In this document: positions 25,240 to 33,259 of the stretch, piece by piece
How positions within the stretch are numbered: the stretch's first letter is position 1
Layout of the letters: every line of letters begins with the position of its first letter
NCBI GenBank assembly: GCA_017857395.1
Contig: JAFMDF010000070.1
Location: forward strand, 1-33,396
DNA from: Bacteroidota bacterium
GTDB lineage: Bacteria; Bacteroidota; Bacteroidia; Chitinophagales; Saprospiraceae
Length of the DNA: 33,396 nucleotides
Direction of reading: 5' to 3'
The notes under the pieces: model-generated
Seen by the model: only the letters and a program-made list of their open reading frames with translations
Database searches by the model: none
Told to the model about the DNA's origin: nothing
Made by a program: the position numbers and the translations under genes

Positions 25240-26842
25240 GTTTCAATAAATTAATACTCACCGTCCCCAATTCAGAATTTGGAAACTTTGTGAAATGTTT
25301 TTCTACCCGAAACAAACCAGCTTCGACCGCTACTTTATTAAACACTTCGATTTCTACAATAAATTGGTCAGAGAAACCATGGGTCGCATCATAGGCAGTT
25401 GCTGCTGTTTTGCCTAAATTTTGTGCGGTGATAGATGGAGAAATGGTATGCAATTCAATGACCAAGAGACCAAAACGTTGCACATAAGGCGACCATTTTT
25501 GTAAATGTTCTTTTAAGTTGTCTTCTACCAAAGCGTTAGATAACCTCTTTCCTCGAAAGGCATAAGCCCCTGTTGAATTACTTTTTCGATTAGGAGTTAT
25601 TGCTGTTGGTTCGCTCCAAATTCGATTATGGTCTAGAAAGGTTCTAACATTTAATAAATCGCCTAATTGAATACCATAATTTTCTTGTAAATCGTCTGCT
25701 AATAAATCAGGTCTACCAATGTCTCCAAAAATGATTTTTGCCCAAATATCCGCTTGAATGATATTGCCTCTGGTTACTTTTAAAGCCGCCTTATTATAGT
25801 CTGCTCCCACTAAAAAAAGTGGATGTTCTTCTAACATTTGCCCTCTCAACGTGCGATTTTCAATCACCTCAAACAGGTGAATTAAGAAAGCGCCATTGCC
25901 ACAACCCATATCTAGAATTCCTTTTGGTTGTTCTTCGATGGGTTTATTAAAAAGGTCAATAATAATTTTATCTATTACTTTAAAATACGCCGAATGCGCG
26001 CCTCCGCTGCCCCAAACATTCATGGCTCGGTCAACATGGATTTCGGTCGCCCCTGCGGGTAAATTCCAAAAAATAGATGGGTCACCGAAAATCAACTCTT
26101 TGACTCTTCTAAACATAGGAATATAGGAAACAGTCACGCCATAAGCACTCGCTCTTTTGGCATAAAAAAAACCTTTTGGGGTAAAGCTATACGTGTTATT
26201 TTTCTTAGTAAACCATCCTAAGAAAGTGAAAAAATCTAATAGCTTTCCAAAGCTTTCTCCATCCTTGTGAAATTCCTCTGGCATAAAAGATGCCTCCATA
26301 AAATACTTGTGAAACATGCCGCCCATACCTAAAGCGACTACGGAAGGACCAACTATATGTCCTTCAATATGTTTTAAGACTTGTTGCTGAATTTCCCGTT
26401 CAACACCTTCTTTTGAAAAAACAATCCCATAATTTTGTTTGTACTTTTTAACTATTTTTTCTAAGGCTAAGAAAGGAGCTTTTTCAAACTTTCGTTGATG
26501 GAATTTTCCTGAAAGTTGTATTAAATCAACGACATCTTTAAACAAGGGAATTAGACCAAAAGCAATCGCACTTTTTTTGTTAGTGTACACCCAAATATCG
26601 TTTTCTTCTACAATTTTGTAATCCAACCAACCTTGTGCTGCCAAAACCCTCAAGGCTACATTTAGATAGCCTTCATTGGCTTTGAATGCCTTACTTAGTT
26701 CTTGAAGCGCTACTTTTTCCTTTTTTAAAATATAAGTTAAGACGCCTTCTTCGTGCAAAGTGTATGCTGTTGGCGCAGTTACAATACCATCCAAATGTCT
26801 AAATAGGTCTGCTCTTAAATTACTTTTTTCGGCTTTTGTCAT
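25223..26842 (-). CDS. SAM-dependent methyltransferase with winged-helix N-terminus
   Basis: 539 residues. The first 250 or so contain two winged-helix-like segments (TLHEEGVLTYILKKEKVALQ ... LAAQGWLDY; FFTFLGWFTKKNNTYSFTPKG) like the dimerisation part of O-methyltransferases. The Rossmann SAM-binding motif is ILDMGCGNGAFLIHLFE near residue 317. ADYNKAAL and ADIWAKIIFGDIGRPD follow, the latter being the expected acidic adenine-binding region. The rest (LLNVRTFLDHNRIW ... LLVIELHTIS) is the C-terminal half of a class I fold. The length and layout resemble methyltransferase domains associated with polyketide synthesis; the acceptor is unknown. The stop codon lies inside repeat B2, so insertion of the repeat may have set the C-terminus. 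It lies between sdaA and the first SnoaL-like gene, with A2 in its upstream gap. Confidence 0.75.
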   Translation of the reverse strand: MTKAEKSNLRADLFRHLDGIVTAPTAYTLHEEGVLTYILKKEKVALQELSKAFKANEGYLNVALRVLAAQGWLDYKIVEENDIWVYTNKKSAIAFGLIPLFKDVVDLIQLSGKFHQRKFEKAPFLALEKIVKKYKQNYGIVFSKEGVEREIQQQVLKHIEGHIVGPSVVALGMGGMFHKYFMEASFMPEEFHKDGESFGKLLDFFTFLGWFTKKNNTYSFTPKGFFYAKRASAYGVTVSYIPMFRRVKELIFGDPSIFWNLPAGATEIHVDRAMNVWGSGGAHSAYFKVIDKIIIDLFNKPIEEQPKGILDMGCGNGAFLIHLFEVIENRTLRGQMLEEHPLFLVGADYNKAALKVTRGNIIQADIWAKIIFGDIGRPDLLADDLQENYGIQLGDLLNVRTFLDHNRIWSEPTAITPNRKSNSTGAYAFRGKRLSNALVEDNLKEHLQKWSPYVQRFGLLVIELHTISPSITAQNLGKTAATAYDATHGFSDQFIVEIEVFNKVAVEAGLFRVEKHFTKFPNSELGTVSINLLKRNTTL

Positions 26843-26902
26843 AGTGATAACTCTTAATTTATGCGTAAATTTTCAATACCTAGTCTTTCAATTTTAGAAA
26901 AT

Positions 26903-26972
26903 TGTACGGGCAATCCCTTGTGGTTGCCCCTGTTCGGGCACAAAAGGGCAACCACAAGGGATTGCCCGTACA
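26903..26972. repeat. Intergenic hairpin repeat, family A copy 2
   Basis: The 27-base arm at 26903-26929 is the exact reverse complement of 26946-26972; the loop is 16 nt. Compared with copy 1, one base pair near the arm end is C-G instead of T-A on both arms, a compensatory change. It lies 20 bp after the sdaA stop and 60 bp before the methyltransferase start. Confidence 0.9.
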
Positions 26973-26992
26973 GAATTCCTGATTGATTAACA

Positions 26993-28390
26993 CTATGGCA
27001 AAATAACAGGAATATTATAAGCCAACCCACCTTCGGAAGTTTCTTTATATTTTTTATTCATGGCTAATGCAGTATCCCACATGGTCTTCACGACGGTATC
27101 AAATTGTACAATAGCATCATCTGGGTCACTAGATAAAGCTAAATTACTGGCAGTAATCGCCTTGATAGCACCCATAGAATTTCTTTCTATACAAGGTATT
27201 TGGACTAATCCACCAATAGGGTCGCAAGTCAAACCAAGGTGATGTTCCATGGCGATTTCGGCTGCCATTAATACTTGTTTGGGGGTACCGCCTTGCACTT
27301 CTGTCAAACCTGCTGCTGCCATCGCAGAAGAAACGCCAATCTCTGCTTGACAACCACCGACTGCAGCTGAAATAGTTGCGCCTTTTTTAAACAAGCAACC
27401 AACTTCCCCTGCTGTTAGAAAGAATTTTTGAATATCGGACATTCCTTTATTTTTGCAAAATGCTAAATGGTATAATAGGACCGCAGGAATAACACCTGCT
27501 GCACCATTAGTAGGAGACGTGACGACTCTGCCTAAGGCTGCATTTTCCTCGTTAACCGCCATGGCAAAACAACTCACAAATTTGTTAATCGTCGTAAAAT
27601 CTTTAGGCTGTTGCCATATAGCTGCCAACCATTGTTGCGGTGTATCGAAATGGTCAGCTTTTAGCAAACTATCTGCTAATTTTTTAGCTCGTCTTTTTAC
27701 ATTTAAACCGCCTGGTAAAATACCCGTAGTCCGACAACCTTTAAAGACAGATGCTAACATGGTCTGATAAATAGATTCAATTTTAGCAGCAACTTCAGTT
27801 GATGTACGAAAGTGAATTTCATTCTCCAAAACAATTGCTGAAATAGATAAATTGTTTTCCTCTGTATATTGTAAGAGGTCTTTTCCTTTATCAATAGGGT
27901 AGGGTAATTTAATTGTAGATTGAGCCTGATTGTTAGCCCCTTTCTTTTCAATAAAACCTCCCCCTACGGAATAGTAGGTTGTTTTATGCACTCGTTTTTT
28001 AGCTTTAAAAGCTTTAAACGTTAGCGTATTAGGATGTGCTTTTTTACTTGTTTTATTAAAAAATATATGTTTGTTAGGCGTAAAAATGATAGTTTTTTGA
28101 TTGATACAAATTTGCTCGGCATCTCTAATTTTAAAAAGATAATCGCTGATGTTTTCGGTTGGAACGGTTGTAGGGTCGTGACCTTCTAAACCTAGTTGTA
28201 CCGCAGTATCGGTAGCATGACCTTTACCCGTTTTAGAAAGAGAACCATATAAATGCACTTCTACCTCATCATAGTCTTTGTCTTTTAACGCTGTTGCAAA
28301 ATCCAATGCTGCCTTCCACGGGCCTAAGGTGTGGGAACTTGAAGGACCAACTCCAATTTTAAAAATATCAAAAATACTTAGTCTTTCCAT
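26993..28390 (-). CDS. sdaA: L-serine ammonia-lyase (iron-sulfur)
   Basis: 465 residues with both domains fused, as in the single-chain bacterial type. The beta domain opens with SIFDIFKIGVGPSSSHTLGP, the family signature. The alpha domain carries SPTNGAAGVIPAVL, GATISAAVGGCQAEIG and CDPIGGLVQIPCIERN, which supply the cysteines for the [4Fe-4S] cluster. It converts L-serine to pyruvate and ammonia in the cytoplasm. Next to gcvH it suggests a glycine/serine route to pyruvate, which the nearby pyruvate dehydrogenase could take to acetyl-CoA. Repeat B3 lies 10 bp upstream of the start and A2 follows the stop. Confidence 0.95.
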   Translation of the reverse strand: MERLSIFDIFKIGVGPSSSHTLGPWKAALDFATALKDKDYDEVEVHLYGSLSKTGKGHATDTAVQLGLEGHDPTTVPTENISDYLFKIRDAEQICINQKTIIFTPNKHIFFNKTSKKAHPNTLTFKAFKAKKRVHKTTYYSVGGGFIEKKGANNQAQSTIKLPYPIDKGKDLLQYTEENNLSISAIVLENEIHFRTSTEVAAKIESIYQTMLASVFKGCRTTGILPGGLNVKRRAKKLADSLLKADHFDTPQQWLAAIWQQPKDFTTINKFVSCFAMAVNEENAALGRVVTSPTNGAAGVIPAVLLYHLAFCKNKGMSDIQKFFLTAGEVGCLFKKGATISAAVGGCQAEIGVSSAMAAAGLTEVQGGTPKQVLMAAEIAMEHHLGLTCDPIGGLVQIPCIERNSMGAIKAITASNLALSSDPDDAIVQFDTVVKTMWDTALAMNKKYKETSEGGLAYNIPVILP

Positions 28391-28400
28391 GATAATTGAT

Positions 28401-28463
28401 GTAAGACAACTCTCTGAGTTGTGATTTAAATGAAAAGCGACACAACTCGGAGAGTTATGTTAC
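28401..28463. repeat. Intergenic hairpin repeat, family B copy 3
   Basis: Arms at 28401-28423 and 28441-28463 are inverted repeats with three differences in 23, one of which keeps a G-T wobble. It fills the gap between the gcvH stop and the sdaA start, 2 bp and 10 bp away respectively. Confidence 0.82.
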
Positions 28464-28465
28464 TT

Positions 28466-28843
28466 TTAAGCGACTAATTGCTCGTAAGCGGCTGCATCCA
28501 TTAAGAATTCTAATTCTTTTGTATTGGATATTTCAATTTTTATCATCCATCCTTCACCGTAAGGGTCGGTATTCACCAATTCTGCGTCATCTTCCAGTTT
28601 TTCATTGATTTCTATAATCTTCCCAGAAATTGGCATATACAAATCAGAAACTGTCTTGACCGCCTCTACAGAACCAAAAACGTCCCCAATGTCTATAGAA
28701 ACATTGACTAATTCTAATTCTACATAGACAATCTCACCTAGTTCACTTTGTGCAAAGTCAGTCACCCCAACTGCCGCAATGTTACCTGTTATTTTGACCC
28801 ATTCGTGGTCTTTGGTGTATTTTAATTCTTTTGGAAAATTTAT
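28466..28843 (-). CDS. gcvH: Glycine cleavage H protein, AUA in start position
   Basis: The coding region gives 125 residues if read from an ATA codon at 28841-28843, the normal GcvH length. The N-terminus (NFPKELKYTKDHEWVKITGN then IAAVGVTDFAQSELGEIV) and the lipoyl site GSVEAVKTVSD are typical. No ATG, GTG or TTG lies between the upstream in-frame stop and the conserved KYTKDHEWV block. The first standard start is a GTG at 28763-28765 (VTDFAQSE), which would remove about 26 conserved residues. The ATA occupies the place where relatives have Met followed by NFP. Translation may reinitiate after the SnoaL-like gene, which stops only 14 bp upstream; otherwise this allele is poorly expressed. 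The protein carries the aminomethyl group in glycine cleavage. No gcvT or gcvP is in the window. Confidence 0.85.
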   Translation of the reverse strand: MNFPKELKYTKDHEWVKITGNIAAVGVTDFAQSELGEIVYVELELVNVSIDIGDVFGSVEAVKTVSDLYMPISGKIIEINEKLEDDAELVNTDPYGEGWMIKIEISNTKELEFLMDAAAYEQLVA

Positions 28844-28857
28844 TTTATATGGTTTTG

Positions 28858-29874
28858 TTACGTTCGATTAATTTGTCTCATTCGCTCTAAGACATTCAAG
28901 CCTTGTGCGTTTAAATAATGAAGAATATCAATATAGACCCAGTTTTCTGCTAATTTATCTCCTTCTCGACGGTAGATATCGACCACTCGCATTGGTGCAT
29001 TCGTATCATTAGCAGTCATGCCTAAAAAGCCACCTGAATTTTTATTATTTAAGTTGGGCCAACCAAAAAAGCCACAGTAATTGCCTTCTGCAAAGCGAGC
29101 AATGTGTCCATTAAAGACTTTGCTATGCAGGTTATCTCTAAAGGGATATTGGTGTTGTTGCTGATACCGTCGGATGGTATAGGATGCGCCGATGCCAAAA
29201 GGCCCATACCAAATCATGTCCTCGTTCCAAGTTTTAGCTAATAATTCGGGGGGGCATTTTTTTGCTCCATCTACATTTAAAGAGGTTAAATCGGCTATCA
29301 TTTTATTAAGGACTTTCATGGTCTTTTTTGCCCCTTTAGGATGTTGTTTTTCATATTGCAAACCGTCGTGTGTTCGTGGTCCAGGGTATAAAAATGCTGC
29401 ACCCGTCATTGGTGGTAGGGGGTAATGTCCTGCTTGGTGCATCACACTTATGATGTCACAAAAAAGCGCAGTTTCCGCAATTTTGCCTTCAGGTGTCACT
29501 CTATGAAATTCGGCATAGCGCAAAAATGCCATCTTACCTGTGGAGGGGATTCCTAACCAATTATTATCAAATAGGCCTAAAAAATTACCCACATTAACCA
29601 CCCATTGCGATGCTCCATCATCACAATCATTTGCTCCAGCGAAAAATATATCTACTCGCCTTTGAATAGGGGAGAAGGCTTTGCGGAAGGGTTTCCAAAA
29701 CGATTTTATGACATCCTTCGCGCCATGCTGCTCATAGAAAGGATGCATGCCTCGCCAATGGTAATCTTTGGTCGTATATTTTTTTAAGACTTTGGTTAAG
29801 TCTTTATCGCTTGCTTTGTCGAAATCTTGAATATAATTTCGGACAATTGACTTTGCTTTTTGGAAATTTTTCAT
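28858..29874 (-). CDS. Tandem SnoaL/NTF2-like protein, copy 2
   Basis: 338 residues, a paralogue of 24152-25168 with the same two-half layout. The first half has DYHWRGMHPFYEQHG ... KSFWKPFRKAFSPIQRRVDI. The second has DMIWYGPFGIGASYTIRRYQ ... YPFRDNLHS, followed by GFFGWPNLNN and GGFLGM. The ends correspond too (ENWVYIDILHYLNAQGLNVL versus ENWVFVDMIHLFRQFGVDLL). Sequence divergence is substantial, so the two probably act on different intermediates or as a hetero-pair. It is 6 bp downstream of the SDR gene and 14 bp upstream of the gcvH ATA codon, so tight co-transcription is expected. The reaction is unknown. Confidence 0.8.
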   Translation of the reverse strand: MKNFQKAKSIVRNYIQDFDKASDKDLTKVLKKYTTKDYHWRGMHPFYEQHGAKDVIKSFWKPFRKAFSPIQRRVDIFFAGANDCDDGASQWVVNVGNFLGLFDNNWLGIPSTGKMAFLRYAEFHRVTPEGKIAETALFCDIISVMHQAGHYPLPPMTGAAFLYPGPRTHDGLQYEKQHPKGAKKTMKVLNKMIADLTSLNVDGAKKCPPELLAKTWNEDMIWYGPFGIGASYTIRRYQQQHQYPFRDNLHSKVFNGHIARFAEGNYCGFFGWPNLNNKNSGGFLGMTANDTNAPMRVVDIYRREGDKLAENWVYIDILHYLNAQGLNVLERMRQINRT

Positions 29875-29880
29875 TTTGTG

Positions 29881-30621
29881 TTACGTTAGTGGCCTTCCTC
29901 CATCAACAGGAAAAATACATCCTGTAGAAAAAGTGAAATGCTCAATAATCCCAATTAATGCCTTTCCCACATCACTTGCGGCTGCAATTCTTGCTAAAGG
30001 TGTTTTATCCTTTTGTTCTTGAATATAACTGGCAGGTGATTTTTTGGCATATTCCCCCATCACCCAACCTGGAGACAATGATACCACTCTTATTTGAGGT
30101 GCTAAAGCCCGACCTAAGGAGCGAGTCATAGAGTCCATTGCTGCTTTGGAGGCACAATAGGCAACATTACTCCCCACTCCTGTTCGGGCTGCAATAGAGG
30201 ATATATTTACAATAATTGAATTTTCTCCTTTTAAAAGAAGGGGCTTAAAAGCTCGAATACAAGCAAAAGCCCCTCTAAAGTTGACTTGCATAATTCTATC
30301 TATCCAGTCATCTTCCAAACCATCCAAATCATCGTGTGGAATGGGTTTGGTCATACCTGAATTGTTGACTAAGACATCCAATCTACCATATACTCGCTCT
30401 ACATATTCTGCCATTTCTTTTAAATCGGTACTATTGGTAACGGACGCTTTGGTAATTACATGTCCTTCGCCTTTTAAACTCTTCAAGGTTGCTGCGGCTT
30501 TCTCTTTATTGGAGTTGTAATTGACGATAACTTGATAATCAGCTGATGCCAAATGTCTGCACAATTCAGACCCGATGCCGCCACTACCTCCTGTTACTAA
30601 GGCTACTTTTTTGGTGTTCAT
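29881..30621 (-). CDS. Short-chain dehydrogenase/reductase
   Basis: Starts at MNTKKVALVTGG (30621), giving 246 residues. A longer frame to 30708 would only add residues read from hairpin A3. The classical SDR set is present: cofactor motif TGGSGGIG (residues about 10-17), NNSG, the catalytic Ser in NISSIAA and YCASK with Tyr and Lys, then SLSPGWV and the C-terminal GCIFPVDGG. It uses NAD(P)H to reduce or oxidise a carbonyl/alcohol. Similarity to FabG-type 3-oxoacyl reductases is general, and in this cluster a sugar or polyol substrate is as likely. It lies 6 bp upstream of the second SnoaL-like gene. Confidence 0.9.
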   Translation of the reverse strand: MNTKKVALVTGGSGGIGSELCRHLASADYQVIVNYNSNKEKAAATLKSLKGEGHVITKASVTNSTDLKEMAEYVERVYGRLDVLVNNSGMTKPIPHDDLDGLEDDWIDRIMQVNFRGAFACIRAFKPLLLKGENSIIVNISSIAARTGVGSNVAYCASKAAMDSMTRSLGRALAPQIRVVSLSPGWVMGEYAKKSPASYIQEQKDKTPLARIAAASDVGKALIGIIEHFTFSTGCIFPVDGGRPLT

Positions 30622-30649
30622 ATCTTTATTTTTTCTTGTAGGTTTTGTT

Positions 30650-30717
30650 GTATGGGCAATGCCTTGTGCTTGCCCTTTTGCGCTAGAACTGGGGCAAGCA
30701 CAAGGCATTGCCCATAC
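30650..30717. repeat. Intergenic hairpin repeat, family A copy 3
   Basis: The 26-base arm at 30650-30675 is the exact reverse complement of 30692-30717; the loop is 16 nt. Relative to copy 1, arm positions 12 and 20 have changed C to G and G to C, and both changes are mirrored in the other arm, so all pairs are kept. It lies between the lactonase stop and the SDR start. Confidence 0.9.
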
Positions 30718-30728
30718 TTGGTCTCTTT

Positions 30729-31580
30729 TTAGACTCTAAACAAATCAACCCTTCTTCCCTTAACACCTGGCTTTACCGCAAACAAAGCCCCACCATTTGT
30801 ATCTCCTTCCTTTGCACCACTAGTAATATAAAGCGTATCCAAATCTTCTCCTCCAAAAGTACAGCATGTCGTACATTGAGCAGGAACATCAATTTGTGCT
30901 AATTTCTCCCCTGTTTTAGAATCAAAACAGACCACCTTTCCACCCAAATAAAAAGCCACCCAAAGATTATCATTTTCATCGATGGTCATACCATCAGGTA
31001 AATCGGATTCGAATGCTTTGAAAATCTGTCGATTGGAAATTTCTCCTGTTGTATTATTGTAATCAAAAGACCACATTTTAAAATGCCGAGTATCAATGTA
31101 AAATAGTCTATCTGCTGCTTTTGTCCATGCCAGACCATTAGAAACAATTGCATTAGGAACTATCTTTTTTACGACTAAATCGCTGCCTATTCTATATAAA
31201 CTACCTACTTCTGTTCTAGGTGGATTCATCGCCATTGTTCCTGCCCAAAATCGACCAGCAGGGTCGCATTTCCCATCATTAAATCTATTGAGTGGTAAAT
31301 CACTTTCTGGGTCGGAAATAGGCGTTAATTGATTATTCTTAGGATTATAAAAGGCAAATCCATGTTGCATGGCTAATAATAAATCGCCATTATCGCAGGG
31401 GGCTGCTGCGCCCACCATTTGGTCAAATTTAAACGTCCAACTGGATTTATCTTTTGGTTTATAATTGTGGATTAATCCGTTGGGGATATCTACCCATCTT
31501 AATAGGTTACTTCTATAATCCCAAACTGGACCTTCGCCTAGTTTCGTACCTTCGATGTGTTGTATTATATCTACTTTCAT
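30729..31580 (-). CDS. SMP-30/gluconolactonase-family lactonase
   Basis: 283 residues, a full-length six-bladed propeller. Family marks are EGPVWDYRSNLLRWVDI at the N-terminus, FNDGKCDPAGRFWAGTM, SNGLAWT, and LPDGMTIDENDNLWVAFYLG. They provide the metal-binding Glu, Asn and Asp. It hydrolyses sugar-type lactones, using a divalent metal. There is no signal peptide, so it is cytoplasmic. Downstream of a sodium/solute symporter and upstream of an SDR, it fits a sugar-acid catabolic operon. The substrate is not known. Confidence 0.92.
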   Translation of the reverse strand: MKVDIIQHIEGTKLGEGPVWDYRSNLLRWVDIPNGLIHNYKPKDKSSWTFKFDQMVGAAAPCDNGDLLLAMQHGFAFYNPKNNQLTPISDPESDLPLNRFNDGKCDPAGRFWAGTMAMNPPRTEVGSLYRIGSDLVVKKIVPNAIVSNGLAWTKAADRLFYIDTRHFKMWSFDYNNTTGEISNRQIFKAFESDLPDGMTIDENDNLWVAFYLGGKVVCFDSKTGEKLAQIDVPAQCTTCCTFGGEDLDTLYITSGAKEGDTNGGALFAVKPGVKGRRVDLFRV

Positions 31581-31600
31581 GGTATGAATTATTATGGTTG

Positions 31601-31657
31601 AGCAACTCGGAGAGTCAGGTTATTTTTTGGACTGCACAACTCGGAGAGTTGTGTTAC
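31601..31657. repeat. Intergenic repeat, family B copy 4 (degenerate)
   Basis: The unit at 31635-31657 is a perfect family B arm (CACAACTC-GGA-GAGTTGTG followed by TTAC). A decayed unit at 31601-31623 matches it best as a direct repeat. The pair is thus less clearly inverted than in copies 1-3. It fills the gap between the symporter stop and the lactonase start. Confidence 0.7.
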
Positions 31658-31663
31658 GGTTCT

Positions 31664-33259
31664 TTAGAAAGTCAATAAAAACAAAAAGGTTAAGACAAAA
31701 AAGCCCAATAAATAATAACTCACTCTATCCAATTTACCAGGCACGACCCACCAACCATTTTCTTTTTCGGGCAAACCTTCTGCCTTAAATTTAGCTTGTA
31801 GCCCAGGAACAGAATAAGGCGACCATTCTGCTTGACGACCATCTAGTAGGATGCTGGCAGCAATGGAAACGACTATATTCACCCCACCACCGATTACGGC
31901 ATACCAAGGCCAAGCAACAGTTGTTTGAGTAGCGACGTAGGCTAATGCCACAAAACCAGCAACTACACCAACTAGCAATCCTCTTTGGGTCGTATGCTTT
32001 GAATAAAAACCTAAGCCATACATACTTAATTTAGCGCCAACAAAATAGGAACCTACTTTGGTTAATAATTCTAGTATAGAACCCGTTGAACTAGAGAAAG
32101 CAATCGCAGGAATAATTATCATACCCGCCCAAAAAATAGTAGACAATCGGGCTATTTTTAAATAGTGTTGTGGCGTTTCGTTCGGTTTATAATATTTTTG
32201 ATAGAATCCTTCTGTTGAAATAGTGGCAAAAGAATTCAAAGCCGAGGACAAACTGGACATACTTGCTGCTAAAACAGCAGCTGCAATGATACCAATAAAG
32301 CCAGGGAATCCTTCTTTTTCGGCAAATTCTAACATGATGGTATTATCATTATCGAATTGTCTGCCTTCATAATATTGGTAAAATAATACGCCTATAAAGA
32401 TGAACATGAAATAAATGAAGAAGGCAGCAAAACCCATCAAGGCTAAGGATTTTTTGGCATCTCCCATATTTTTTGCGCCCAAGGTTCTTTGCATCATCAT
32501 TTGGTTCGCTCCATAAACCGTAACGTGGTAAATGGACATGGCGAAAATACCTGCCCAAACGGTTGTTGTGCGAGAAAAATCCATATCCCAAACCAATGGA
32601 TTGATTTTGTCTTGTGTTCTTAAACTGGCAATGGTTTCGCTTAGCGGTTCCGTCATTTGCGAAAGCAGCATATACAAAACGATAATTCCTCCTCCAACGA
32701 AAATAAATGATTGCAGCACATCCGTCCAAATTACAGCCGTCATCCCACCTAAAGAGGTATAGATTAGGGTAATAATGCTAACGATTATAATACTTTGAAT
32801 TACGCCGACCCCTGTAATATAACTTATTACCAAAGCCGAACCATACAAAACGGCTGCGGAAGATAGTAATTGAGTCATTATAAAAATAAGCGCAATGACC
32901 GTTCGAGAGGCTTTCCCAAAGCGTTTTTCTTGATATTCATAAATGGAAACAACCCCACTTTGCATAAAAAAAGGGAGAAAAAAGGACATGACCAATATAA
33001 TCACCAAAGGGTAATTAAGGTGAATGGCAATGACAGATAAACCTTCTTTATAAGACCAAGCAGGCGCACCCAAAAAGGTCATTGCACTTACATAGGTAGC
33101 CAGTACGGAAATACCAATAGCCCACCAAGGTGTGGTTTTTCGACCTATATAAAAATCTTCTGCGGTGGTTACTTTTTTGGACAATACAAAACCTAGTAGT
33201 AAATTAGCAGCTAAGTAGATGAAGATGATTGACCAGTTGAGAATGCCTATTTCGCCCAT
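31664..33259 (-). CDS. Sodium/solute symporter (SSS family)
   Basis: 531 residues with about 14 hydrophobic segments spread along the whole chain. SSS marks include the N-terminal AEDFYIGRKTTPWWAIGISV, TYVSAMTFLGAPAW, and the SLGGMTAVIWTDVLQSFIFV segment. The sodium-site region AAAVLAASMSSLSSALNSFAT follows. The long cytoplasmic loop with LGAKNMGDAKKSLAL is also typical. It imports a small organic solute (sugar, organic acid or amino acid) with sodium. As the first gene of the co-directional set it probably brings in the substrate for the enzymes that follow. B4 separates it from the lactonase by 83 bp. Confidence 0.93.
   Translation of the reverse strand: MGEIGILNWSIIFIYLAANLLLGFVLSKKVTTAEDFYIGRKTTPWWAIGISVLATYVSAMTFLGAPAWSYKEGLSVIAIHLNYPLVIILVMSFFLPFFMQSGVVSIYEYQEKRFGKASRTVIALIFIMTQLLSSAAVLYGSALVISYITGVGVIQSIIIVSIITLIYTSLGGMTAVIWTDVLQSFIFVGGGIIVLYMLLSQMTEPLSETIASLRTQDKINPLVWDMDFSRTTTVWAGIFAMSIYHVTVYGANQMMMQRTLGAKNMGDAKKSLALMGFAAFFIYFMFIFIGVLFYQYYEGRQFDNDNTIMLEFAEKEGFPGFIGIIAAAVLAASMSSLSSALNSFATISTEGFYQKYYKPNETPQHYLKIARLSTIFWAGMIIIPAIAFSSSTGSILELLTKVGSYFVGAKLSMYGLGFYSKHTTQRGLLVGVVAGFVALAYVATQTTVAWPWYAVIGGGVNIVVSIAASILLDGRQAEWSPYSVPGLQAKFKAEGLPEKENGWWVVPGKLDRVSYYLLGFFVLTFLFLLTF

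Noticed and set aside
28466-28765. gcvH starting at the internal GTG
   Set aside because: This would remove about 26 conserved residues, including the HEWV block, that are encoded in frame just upstream.
30622-30708. N-terminal extension of the SDR
   Set aside because: It is read through hairpin A3; the cofactor-binding start follows the ATG at 30621.
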